From the NCBI GenBank assembly GCA_963848355.1, contig CAWKDG010000001.1, positions 918,727 to 982,726 of the forward strand: DNA of 64,000 bases, read 5' to 3'. Both the position numbers and the translations under genes were made by a program. Of this stretch, positions 8,746 to 16,416 are shown one piece after another (positions within the stretch are counted from its first letter, which is position 1; each line of letters starts with the position of its first letter). This DNA is from CAWKDG01 sp963848355. Lineage in GTDB: Bacteria; Actinomycetota; Acidimicrobiia; Acidimicrobiales; UBA8190. The notes below the pieces were generated by a model, which made no database searches, was not told where the DNA came from, and was given only the letters and a program-made list of their open reading frames with translations.

Positions 8746-8774
8746 AGAATCGTCGTCCTCACAGTGCTGCCACC

Positions 8775-8819
8775 TTCACAGAGCCGTCGTTCACAGAGCC
8801 GTCGTTCACAGAGCCGTCC
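8775..8819. repeat. three tandem 15-bp repeats
   Basis: The unit TTCACAGAGCCGTCG is repeated at 8775, 8790 and 8805; the last copy differs in its final base. It lies between the P450 stop and the START-like gene start. It is too short and spacer-free to be a CRISPR array. It could be a slippage minisatellite or an operator array. Confidence 0.9.
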
Positions 8820-8834
8820 TCATCGGCATCGGAG

Positions 8835-10145
8835 TCAGTTTCGCACGCGGTAGCGCACGACACAGGGGCGCGCCGCACGGGCCACACCACCGATCTGACG
8901 GGACCGGGGCCGGGCGCCGGCGAAGCGGGGCTCGAGGTCGAAGCGTTCGAGCAGGGCCCGTACGGCGATGACGATGGCCGAGATGGAGAAGCGCTGCGCG
9001 GGGCAGGTGTGGATGCCATGACCGAAGGTGCTCACGACCTCCTTGGCCGGGAGCACCACCGACGGGGCCAGACGGCGCCCCTGGTAGTGGGCGAGGTCGA
9101 AGGCGTCGAGTCCGGGGGCGGCCGAGGTGTTGGTGACCGAAAGCATCGTCGTGATCATGACCCCGGGGTCGACGCGGTAGCTCCGGACCCCGTCGTCCAG
9201 GTCGACGGGACGCAGGACCTGGCGCAAGGTGATGGACCGCTGGGCCATCCGAATCGACTCGTAGGCCGCCCTCTCGAGTAGCCCGTCCTCATTGGCGCGC
9301 ACACGGGACATGGCGTCGGGGTGTAGCAGAAGGTTGACGAGCGTCCACGCAAGTGCGGCGTAGAGGTTCGACTGCGAGCCCATATGGATGAGGATGAGAT
9401 CGCGCGCCACCTGGACGTCGCGTTCGTCGGGCGGTAGGTCGTCGAACGACCGGTACAGCTGGGCCAGGAAGTCGTCGCCGTCGACGCCGCCACGCCGACG
9501 TCCGGCCCAGATCTCGGCCACCACCGCTTCGATCCCGTGCATGGCGCGACGCTCGAGCACCTTGCCGCTGGCCGTGGAGAGAAGGGTCCGGGCCGGGCGC
9601 ACGAACGCCTCGGAGGCGTCGAGCCGGTCGAACAGCGGCACCAGCCGCGCCATGTACGAGGGCGACGCCGCTTCGACGCCGGCCCACGACGCCAGCCCGA
9701 GGCGGTGTCCGAGGCGCCGGGACTCGGTGAAGATCTCGAAGCTCCCGGCGTCGCCGAGGGCGTCGATCTCCATGGCCACCGCCTCCTCGAGGTTGCCCAG
9801 GTAGCGCTCGGTCTCCTGGCGACCGAACAGGTCATGGGGGGTGTTGCGACGGCCGGCGAAGAGTTCGTCGGGGACCTTCCGGCGGATGAGCTCGAACGTC
9901 GCCAGTCCGAAGCTGGCCTCGTGCTCGGCGAACCCGTACAGCGAACGCACGCCCTCGGCCGAGAACACGCACAGGAGTCGGTGGCCGGCAACGTCGACGA
10001 TGAAGGTGTCCCCCCACTCGGCGCGTCGTCGTCGAAGGTGAGCGGTCGGGTCCCGCAGCATGGACCAGGCACCGCGGGCCCGGTCCACCGCTCCCCCGGC
10101 GCCAAGAGGCATCGGATGGACCTCGGGCAGAGGCCGGCCGGACAC
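8835..10145 (-). CDS. cytochrome P450 with CYP7/CYP8-like features
   Basis: 436 residues. The haem-ligand motif is FGHGIHTCPAQRF with the Cys near residue 381, and the ExxR motif is ESIR in YESIRM. The I-helix reads HMGSQSNLYAALAWTL. Where most P450s have AGxxT, this has a Gln-x-Asn pattern as in the CYP7/CYP8 group, which includes sterol hydroxylases and prostacyclin synthase. That suggests an unusual oxygen-handling site or sterol-like/isomerase chemistry. No ferredoxin or reductase is next to it. The gene is followed on the same strand by the START-like gene. Confidence 0.88.
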   Translation of the reverse strand: MSGRPLPEVHPMPLGAGGAVDRARGAWSMLRDPTAHLRRRRAEWGDTFIVDVAGHRLLCVFSAEGVRSLYGFAEHEASFGLATFELIRRKVPDELFAGRRNTPHDLFGRQETERYLGNLEEAVAMEIDALGDAGSFEIFTESRRLGHRLGLASWAGVEAASPSYMARLVPLFDRLDASEAFVRPARTLLSTASGKVLERRAMHGIEAVVAEIWAGRRRGGVDGDDFLAQLYRSFDDLPPDERDVQVARDLILIHMGSQSNLYAALAWTLVNLLLHPDAMSRVRANEDGLLERAAYESIRMAQRSITLRQVLRPVDLDDGVRSYRVDPGVMITTMLSVTNTSAAPGLDAFDLAHYQGRRLAPSVVLPAKEVVSTFGHGIHTCPAQRFSISAIVIAVRALLERFDLEPRFAGARPRSRQIGGVARAARPCVVRYRVRN

Positions 10146-10234
10146 GGGCGGAGCCTATCGGCGTACCGTCGCCGTGCCCGGGGCCGACCATTTCACGGCG
10201 CCGCGGCCCATCTGGCGACACGGCGGGCGGTACC

Positions 10235-10963
10235 GTGGAGGGATCGTGCTCTGCCGCCGGGCACGACCGACCCCCGATCCCCGATGTGACCACCACCCTG
10301 CACCCACCCGGCGACGCACCGGGGAGCGCCCCCCGCCGGACGCGCGGCGGACACGAAGTACCCCGGGGGGCCTCGTTCTCGGTCGCCTGTGCCATCCTCG
10401 GCACCGCCTTCCTCGGCGGGCTCGTCCTGGCCGTCGAACCGGGGCAGAACGCCATCGACACCTGGGGCTTCCACGTCTTCTCCCATGCGCTGCGAACGGG
10501 GTTCTTCCGCGCCATTGCCGACCTCGGCCTGGGCCCGGTGACCGCCGGCGTCGCCGTCGTCGCCGGCGCCGTGAGCCTGAGGCGAGACCCACGCCGGACC
10601 GTCGCCTGCCTGGGCGGGCCCGCCCTGGCCGTCGAGTTGGCGGAGCTGATGAAGATCGTCGTGGGCCGGCGGTTCGAGGGAGTGCTGTGCTGGCCCTCTG
10701 GATCGGAGGCGGCGGTGGCGGCGGTGGTCACCGTCATCGTCCTCGTCACGCGTGGACCGGCCCGGTGGGCGGCGGTCGTCCTCGGTGCGGCGGCCATCGT
10801 GCTCGAGATCATCGCCCTGGTGGCATTCCGCTGGCACTACCTGACCGACGCCTTCGGCGGTGTCCTGGTGGGAGTGGGGTGCGTCCTGCTCGTTGACGCC
10901 GTCGTCCACCGAATCCGGCTCCCGCGTAGACGCCAGCCGACGGCCCGATCCGACCTCCTCTGA
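10235..10963 (+). CDS. PAP2-superfamily-like membrane protein with an altered phosphatase motif
   Basis: 242 residues from GTG 10235, with about five or six membrane segments after a basic, proline-rich N-terminus of some 45 residues. Remnants of the three PAP2 phosphatase motifs are visible: KIVVGRRFEG, WPSGSEAAV and FRWHYLTDAFGG. In the second motif the catalytic His of PSGH is Ser, while the R..H...D of motif three remains. It may therefore be a non-catalytic or altered member acting on lipid phosphates. It is divergent from the P450 gene and lies upstream of typA. Confidence 0.6.
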   Translation: MEGSCSAAGHDRPPIPDVTTTLHPPGDAPGSAPRRTRGGHEVPRGASFSVACAILGTAFLGGLVLAVEPGQNAIDTWGFHVFSHALRTGFFRAIADLGLGPVTAGVAVVAGAVSLRRDPRRTVACLGGPALAVELAELMKIVVGRRFEGVLCWPSGSEAAVAAVVTVIVLVTRGPARWAAVVLGAAAIVLEIIALVAFRWHYLTDAFGGVLVGVGCVLLVDAVVHRIRLPRRRQPTARSDLL

Positions 10964-11046
10964 TCTCGCCGACGGCAGGCACACAGGGTGGCGCCCCGGC
11001 GTGCGTGATCGGAGTCCGCAACGAGGCGAGTACCCTGGAGAGGTCC

Positions 11047-12879
11047 ATGCGCACACGCGACGATCTGCGCAACGTGGCGATCGTGGCCCACGTTGACCAC
11101 GGCAAGACCACGTTGGTCGACGGAATGCTCCGTCAGACAGGAGCCTTCAGAGCGGACAAGGAGCTCACCGACCGCGTTCTCGACTCGGGCGACCTCGAAC
11201 GCGAAAAAGGCATCACCATCCTGGCCAAGCACACGGCCGTGCAGTACGGACCGACCAAGATCACCATCGTCGACACCCCCGGACACGCCGACTTCGGAGG
11301 TGAGGTGGAGCGGGGCCTGGCCATGGTCGACGGCGTACTCCTGCTCGTCGACGCCTCCGAGGGCCCCCTGCCGCAGACGCGTTTCGTCCTGCGCAAGACG
11401 CTCGAGGCCCGGCTCCCCGTCATCCTGGTGGTGAACAAGGTGGACCGAGCCGACGCCCGTATCACCGAGGTCGTCCACGAGGTGGAGGACCTCTTCCTCG
11501 ACCTCGACGCCGACGAGCACCAGGTCGGATTCCCCGTCCTCTACGCCAATGCCCGCGCCGGCTGGGCCAGCAACGATCCCGACACCGTCGGCACCGATCT
11601 CGTTCCCCTCTTCGATGCCATCGTCGGTAACGTCCCGGCTCCTGTCTACGACCCTGATCACCCTCTCCAGGCTCTGGTCACCAACCTCGACGCCTCCCCC
11701 TACGTGGGCCGACTGGCCATCTGTCGCGTCCATCACGGGACGCTGCGCCGCGGCGACACGGTGGCATGGTGCCGGGTCGACGGATCCGTCGAACGGGCCA
11801 AGGTGACCGAGCTCTACGCCTCGCGGGCGCTCGAACGCGTCGACATCGAGGAAGCGGGGCCGGGAGAGATCGTGGCGGTGGCCGGTTTTCCCGAGGTCAC
11901 CATCGGCGAGACCCTGGCCGACGCCGACGACCCGGTGCCGCTCCCCGCCATCCTGGTGGACGAACCCAGCCTGTCCATGACGATCGGCATCAATTCGGCA
12001 CCGCTCTCGGGCACCGACGGCACCAAGCTCACGGCCCGACTGGTGAAGGGGCGCCTCGACACGGAGCTGATCGGCAACGTCTCGCTGCGCGTCTCGTCCA
12101 CCGAGCGCCCCGACACGTGGGAGGTGCAGGGTCGCGGCGAGCTCCAGCTGGCTGTTCTCGTCGAGACCATGCGCCGCGAGGGTTTCGAGCTCACCGTGGG
12201 CAAGCCCCAGGTGGTGACCCGAGTGATGGACGGCGCCGTCCATGAGCCCATGGAACGCGTCGCCATCGACGTGCCCGACGACTACCTGGGAGTGGTCACG
12301 CAGCTCCTCGCCCTGCGCCACGGGCGTCTGGCCGAGGTGGTCAACCACGGCACGGGGTGGGTTCGCATGGACTACCGCGTGCCGGCGCGGGGCCTCGTCG
12401 GCTTCCGCACCGAATTCCTGATCGAGACGCGTGGGACCGGCGTCCTGCACCATGTCTTCGACGGATGGGAGCCATGGCACGGCGAGCTGCGCACCCGCCG
12501 CAACGGGTCGATGGTGGCCGACCGCCGTGGCGCGTCGACGACCTACGCGCTGATGGCGTTGCAGGAACGCGGGACCATGCTGATCGGGCCCGGCACCGAG
12601 GTCTACGAAGGCATGATCGTGGGGGAGAATTCGCGGGCCGACGAGATGGACGTCAATCCCACCAAGGAGAAGAAGCTCACCAACGTCAGGTCGTCGACGG
12701 CCGACGAGCTGGAGCGCCTCACCCCCCATCTCCAGCTCTCCCTCGAGCAAGCTCTCGAATTCATCGCCGAGGACGAATGTGTCGAGGTCACCCCGAAGGC
12801 CGTGCGTCTGCGCAAGGCCGTCCTCGACCAGGCCACCCGGGGCCGGGCGCACAGCCGGGCGCGACGCGACGCTCGCTGA
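11047..12879 (+). CDS. typA: GTP-binding protein TypA/BipA
   Basis: 610 residues, close to the usual TypA size. The translation-factor GTPase domain is clear: AHVDHGKTTLVD near residues 14-25, REKGITI, DTPGHADFGGEVER and VNKVDR. The C-terminal TypA/EF-G domains follow, with RGELQLAVLVETMRREGFEL and GTGVLHHVFDG. TypA binds ribosomes and helps assembly or translation under stress. ATG 11047 with GGAGAGG just upstream is preferred to the GTG at 11005, whose extra residues are not conserved-looking. It appears to stand alone. Confidence 0.96.
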   Translation: MRTRDDLRNVAIVAHVDHGKTTLVDGMLRQTGAFRADKELTDRVLDSGDLEREKGITILAKHTAVQYGPTKITIVDTPGHADFGGEVERGLAMVDGVLLLVDASEGPLPQTRFVLRKTLEARLPVILVVNKVDRADARITEVVHEVEDLFLDLDADEHQVGFPVLYANARAGWASNDPDTVGTDLVPLFDAIVGNVPAPVYDPDHPLQALVTNLDASPYVGRLAICRVHHGTLRRGDTVAWCRVDGSVERAKVTELYASRALERVDIEEAGPGEIVAVAGFPEVTIGETLADADDPVPLPAILVDEPSLSMTIGINSAPLSGTDGTKLTARLVKGRLDTELIGNVSLRVSSTERPDTWEVQGRGELQLAVLVETMRREGFELTVGKPQVVTRVMDGAVHEPMERVAIDVPDDYLGVVTQLLALRHGRLAEVVNHGTGWVRMDYRVPARGLVGFRTEFLIETRGTGVLHHVFDGWEPWHGELRTRRNGSMVADRRGASTTYALMALQERGTMLIGPGTEVYEGMIVGENSRADEMDVNPTKEKKLTNVRSSTADELERLTPHLQLSLEQALEFIAEDECVEVTPKAVRLRKAVLDQATRGRAHSRARRDAR

Positions 12880-13066
12880 CCGCCCCCCGGCGACAACGCC
12901 GGAGATCGTGAACGGCGTCACGAATGACCCGTCGGCCGGGCCCCGCCGTTGGAGCGCTCCGCGCCGTACAGTGGGGGGAGGCGCCGTCAGGCGCCGTCCG
13001 CACCGACCGCGCAACCAGAGGACCTGCCGCCAAGACACGAGACGTTTCCCGAGGAGGACCAGACCA

Positions 13067-13498
13067 GTGCGCATCTCGACCCTGCTTGCCAACAAGGGAT
13101 CCGCCGTCGCCACCATCAGGGGCGACGCCACGGTGGCCCAGGCCGTGGAGGAACTCAGCCGGCACCAGGTCGGTGCTCTCGTGGTGTCTGACGACGGGGA
13201 GACGATCGACGGCATCGTCTCCGAGCGCGACGTGGTCCGTAAGATGAACGAGCGAGGGCAGTCCGTGGTCGACGAGCTCGTCTCCTCCATCATGTCGGCC
13301 ACGGTGACCACCTGTTCTCCCGACGACGACACGGAATCGCTGATGCGGATCATGACGGAACGACGGATCCGCCACGTCCCCGTCACCGACGGCTCCCGCC
13401 TGGTTGGGATCGTGAGCATCGGCGACGTGGTGAAGGACAGGATCGAAGAGCTCGAGAAGAACCGGACCGAGCTCATCGAATACATCACCGCCCGCTGA
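13067..13498 (+). CDS. tandem CBS-domain protein
   Basis: 143 residues containing two CBS motifs, the first ending in DGIVSERDVVRKMNERG and the second in RLVGIVSIGDVVKDRIEEL. Such small CBS-pair proteins bind adenosine nucleotides and act as cytoplasmic energy sensors or regulators of partner enzymes. The GTG start at 13067 has a strong GAGGAGG site at 13051-13057. The frame is open further upstream, but that part is arginine-rich and lacks family similarity. A stem-loop follows the stop. Partner unknown. Confidence 0.9.
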   Translation: MRISTLLANKGSAVATIRGDATVAQAVEELSRHQVGALVVSDDGETIDGIVSERDVVRKMNERGQSVVDELVSSIMSATVTTCSPDDDTESLMRIMTERRIRHVPVTDGSRLVGIVSIGDVVKDRIEELEKNRTELIEYITAR

Positions 13499-13500
13499 CC

Positions 13501-13517
13501 GCCCGCACCGAGCGGGC
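13501..13517 (+). terminator. hairpin after the CBS gene
   Basis: GCCCGC and GCGGGC pair across a five-base loop directly after the stop codon. There is no T-run, as is common for actinobacterial terminators, so the assignment rests on position and stem only. Confidence 0.4.
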
Positions 13518-13590
13518 CCGAGACACCGTCGGGACCAGGAGATTCTCCCGTACCGGGCCGTCCCCCCGGGGGCGTGTTCCCGCACCGGGC

Positions 13591-14037
13591 CGATTCTCGA
13601 TCTCCCCCTTCTTCACGAAGGTCTTCTTCGCTTACAACCAGGCCAATCACAACGTCACGGTCAACTATTCCCCGGCCGGTCTGAAACTCGACGGCCCCAC
13701 CGTGGCCGGCATCTTCCTGGGCAAGATCACCAATTGGGACAACAGTGCCATCGCCACCCTCAACCCGGGCGTGAAGCTGCCGAATCTGGCCATCGTGGCG
13801 GTGCACCGGGCCGACTCCTCCGGTCCCGGCTACGACCTGGACCAGTACCTGATCGACACTGGCGGCGCGGCGTGGACGGCGGCCGTCGGGACCAAGCCCA
13901 GCACGCACGTGGTCAGCCTGGCCCACCGGACGTTGCTGCAGATCCAGGCCTTCAGCGGAGCGCCCGTCTTCACGGGCTCACAGACGGCCTCCGCCTCGAC
14001 GGTCACCCCGTCGTCCATGGGACACTGGGGATCGTGA
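13591..14037 (+). pseudogene. pstS: pstS-like remnant with an internal deletion
   Basis: The frame encodes FFTKVFFAYNQANHNVTVNY joined directly to LKLDGPTVAGIFLGKITNWD, then LNPGVKLPNLAIVAVHRADS. In the phosphate-binding protein PstS, the first piece belongs near the mature N-terminus and the second some 60-80 residues further on. The phosphate-binding GSG loop and SD segment between them are missing. There is no signal peptide or start codon in context, and the C-terminal third is lost too. No pst or pho gene is nearby. I read it as a decayed copy; it overlaps the next start by one base. Confidence 0.75.
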
Positions 14038-14405
14038 TGGTGGCCGGGTCGTCTACTGAGACGGGCACGACGGCATCGGCCACGGCCTCTGCCGTGGCCC
14101 TCGTCCCGGACCTCATGGACCGCTCCCGGGTCGAGATCGCCAGCCGGGCCGCGCGGCGACCGGTGGCATTCGTCGCGTCGCCCGCCGACCTGGTCTCGGC
14201 CGTCGCCGGCGGAGCCGCCTTCGTCGTCGTCGATCTCGCCGCTCCCGGCGTCCTCGGGGTCCTCCCTCGTCTGCAACCGGCGCACACGGTCGGTTTCGCC
14301 AGTCACGTCGACAAGGCCCTGCTCGACGCGGCCCGAGCAGCGGGGTGTGACGAGGTCCTGGCCCGATCGGCGATCTTCCGTCGTCTGGCCCGGGCCGACG
14401 GCTAA
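14037..14405 (+). CDS. small protein with receiver-like features, unknown function
   Basis: 122 residues. After about 25 low-complexity residues there is a small alpha/beta pattern with alternating hydrophobic strands. FVVVDLAAPGV could correspond to the receiver phospho-acceptor strand (Asp), followed by HTVGFASHVDKALLDAARAAG and a C-terminal EVLARSAIFRRL. The pattern suggests a shortened or degenerate response-regulator receiver domain, but key acidic residues at the N-terminus are not obvious. Start ATG 14037 (or GTG 14034). It ends 4 bp inside the convergent transglutaminase gene. Confidence 0.6.
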   Translation: MVAGSSTETGTTASATASAVALVPDLMDRSRVEIASRAARRPVAFVASPADLVSAVAGGAAFVVVDLAAPGVLGVLPRLQPAHTVGFASHVDKALLDAARAAGCDEVLARSAIFRRLARADG

Positions 14406-16369
14406 GCGCCAGGGGCGGAGACGGCAGGCACCGGCATCACGTCCACGGCCACCTCCATGGTGTGGGACGTCCCACCGCCCTCGACCGATCCCCGCAACGG
14501 CGAGACGTCCCAGTAGTCACGGCCCCACGCGGTCGTCACGTACGAATCGGAGACGACCTGATCATTCGTCGGGTCGACATCGATCCATCCCCACCCCGGC
14601 AGATAGACGGAGAACCACGCGTGGGAGGCGTCGGCCCCGAGGAGCCGCTCCTCCCCGTCGGGGGGAATTGTCTCGATGTAGCCGCTGACGTAGCGGGCGG
14701 CCAGGCCCATGGACCGGACACACCCGACGGCCAGGTGAGCGAAGTCCTGGCAGACGCCACGGCGGAAGGCGAGGACGTCGAGCAGCGGTGTCGTCACCGA
14801 CGTGAAGCCAGGCTCATAGATGAAGTCCCGGTGGATCCGCCCCGCCAGATCGACGGCGGCGTCGATCAGAGGGCGCCCGGCGCCGAAGGACGGGAGTGCG
14901 TACTCGGCCAGTTCCGACGATGCCGGCACGAGACGCGATGGCGCTCGGTACTGCCGAGCGTCGCGCGCACCCGCCTGCCGATCGATGTCCAGAAGCCACT
15001 GGGCGGACTCCCAGGGCAGGCTGGCGGGAGGAAGCGGCACCCGATGGACGCTCACCTCGCTGGTCGCCGTGACGGACAACCGATCGAAGCCCCCGGCGAC
15101 GACGAAGACGGTCACCGCGTTGCCGAGGGTGTCGAGATATTCCGAGCGCGACACCGGCTCCGGGTCGATCTCCAAAGAGTGCCATTCGCATTGTTGATGG
15201 GCCGTGGCCCGCGGCCGCAGGTGAGCCTCGTTGTAGGACTGCTCGACGGCCCCGCCGTACTCGTAGGTCGTCCGGTGGCTCACCCGGTAGATCTTCGGGG
15301 TCACGACGTCGGGCGTCCGGCGCGACCCCCCGGCCTCGGTCAGACCCCATGACGCACCACGGCGTCGATCCCGGGAACGGGACGACCCAGGGACGGTGGC
15401 GACGCTGGAGCGGAAATATGTCTCCTCCAGGCGCTGGTGGATGGTCCCCAGGGCCGCGTGCAGATCGCCGACGAGGCCCCGGAGCTCCGACGGTGTCAAG
15501 CGGTCGACAGGCGCATCGGCCACCAGGACCGACGCATCGGTGCAGGCGGCAAGCAGCCCTTCATTCCCGGGGAGCCTCTTGACAGTGCCCCGCAGCTCAC
15601 TCAGACACGACGACACGGCCCTCGGGAAGGCGTCGTCCTGGAGAAGGAACCGCAAGGTGGCGCCATTGTCGGGACGCGACGGCATGGCCCGGCGGAACGG
15701 CTGGTACGCCGCCACGGACCGCAAGAGCGCCATCCAGTGCACCTCGTCGTAGGGATCTCGCCCACGGGTGGGGGCGGCGCTGTCGGCACGCACTGCGAGG
15801 ATCCGGCCGGTGATGTCGGCCCGTTCGATCTGTTGCCCGATGCTGATGAACGCCATCGCCTCGTCCCGCCGCATGGTGCTGGCCAGAACACCGTTGATGC
15901 GCACGCACTCGTCGATCGTCCGCCGCAACCACCCGACCCTCCCCTCTCGGGTCGTGATGAGATGGGCATCAGCACTCAGGTCGAACCACAGATCGTTGAT
16001 CAGCTCCCACACCTCACGGGGAACGACAGGGCGAGCCACCTTCAAGTTGTCGCGCGCCGCCATGACGGCGTTCACGATGGACGATGGATTGTCCCGGTCG
16101 GTGACCACGAATCGCACCACCGTCGCCTCACTGACGCGGGGACCGCGTCGCCGTGCCGACGCCTGCTCGGCCTCCTGGCGCCGGAGACGCTCGACGGTCC
16201 CCTCTTCGGCCCCACAGATGTCGAGCAGCGGGCTCCATCCGATGTCGGCTCCGACGGGAAGGTCGACGTGCGTCTCCCCGTGCACCTGGACGATCCTCGA
16301 CATGTCCTCAGCCCGTTCGAGGTAGCGCCCCGCCCAGTACACGGCCTCCGCTACCCGTACCAGCAGCAC
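14402..16369 (-). CDS. fused alpha-E domain (DUF403) and transglutaminase-like protein
   Basis: 655 residues from GTG 16369, which has a GAGAGGGGGG ribosome site. Residues 1-320 are the alpha-E domain (starts VRVAEAVYWAGRYLERAEDM, later ISIGQQIERADITGRIL). From about residue 356, VTPKIYRVSHRTTYEYGGAV begins a complete bacterial transglutaminase: N-terminal beta domain, then the papain-like core with Cys in RRGVCQDFAHLAVG, His in GADASHAWFSVYLPG and Asp in GWIDVDPTND. These two are normally separate neighbours. Here they share one frame with no stop, although an internal GTG at 15304 could start the second half alone. With the ATP-grasp gene 47 bp upstream this is the known ATP-grasp/alpha-E/transglutaminase operon, thought to make or modify peptides. 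Confidence 0.85.
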   Translation of the reverse strand: MLLVRVAEAVYWAGRYLERAEDMSRIVQVHGETHVDLPVGADIGWSPLLDICGAEEGTVERLRRQEAEQASARRRGPRVSEATVVRFVVTDRDNPSSIVNAVMAARDNLKVARPVVPREVWELINDLWFDLSADAHLITTREGRVGWLRRTIDECVRINGVLASTMRRDEAMAFISIGQQIERADITGRILAVRADSAAPTRGRDPYDEVHWMALLRSVAAYQPFRRAMPSRPDNGATLRFLLQDDAFPRAVSSCLSELRGTVKRLPGNEGLLAACTDASVLVADAPVDRLTPSELRGLVGDLHAALGTIHQRLEETYFRSSVATVPGSSRSRDRRRGASWGLTEAGGSRRTPDVVTPKIYRVSHRTTYEYGGAVEQSYNEAHLRPRATAHQQCEWHSLEIDPEPVSRSEYLDTLGNAVTVFVVAGGFDRLSVTATSEVSVHRVPLPPASLPWESAQWLLDIDRQAGARDARQYRAPSRLVPASSELAEYALPSFGAGRPLIDAAVDLAGRIHRDFIYEPGFTSVTTPLLDVLAFRRGVCQDFAHLAVGCVRSMGLAARYVSGYIETIPPDGEERLLGADASHAWFSVYLPGWGWIDVDPTNDQVVSDSYVTTAWGRDYWDVSPLRGSVEGGGTSHTMEVAVDVMPVPAVSAPGA

Positions 16370-16416
16370 CGTCCCCCCTCTCTGAAGACACACCACATGC
16401 CGCGGTCGCGCCTCAG

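Noticed and set aside
8775..8819. Possible CRISPR-like array
   Set aside because: Units are 15 bp and directly adjacent without spacers; no cas genes.
13548..13593. Doubled CCCGnACCGGGCCG before the pstS remnant
   Set aside because: Short GC-rich repeats are common in this sequence, and no role can be argued.
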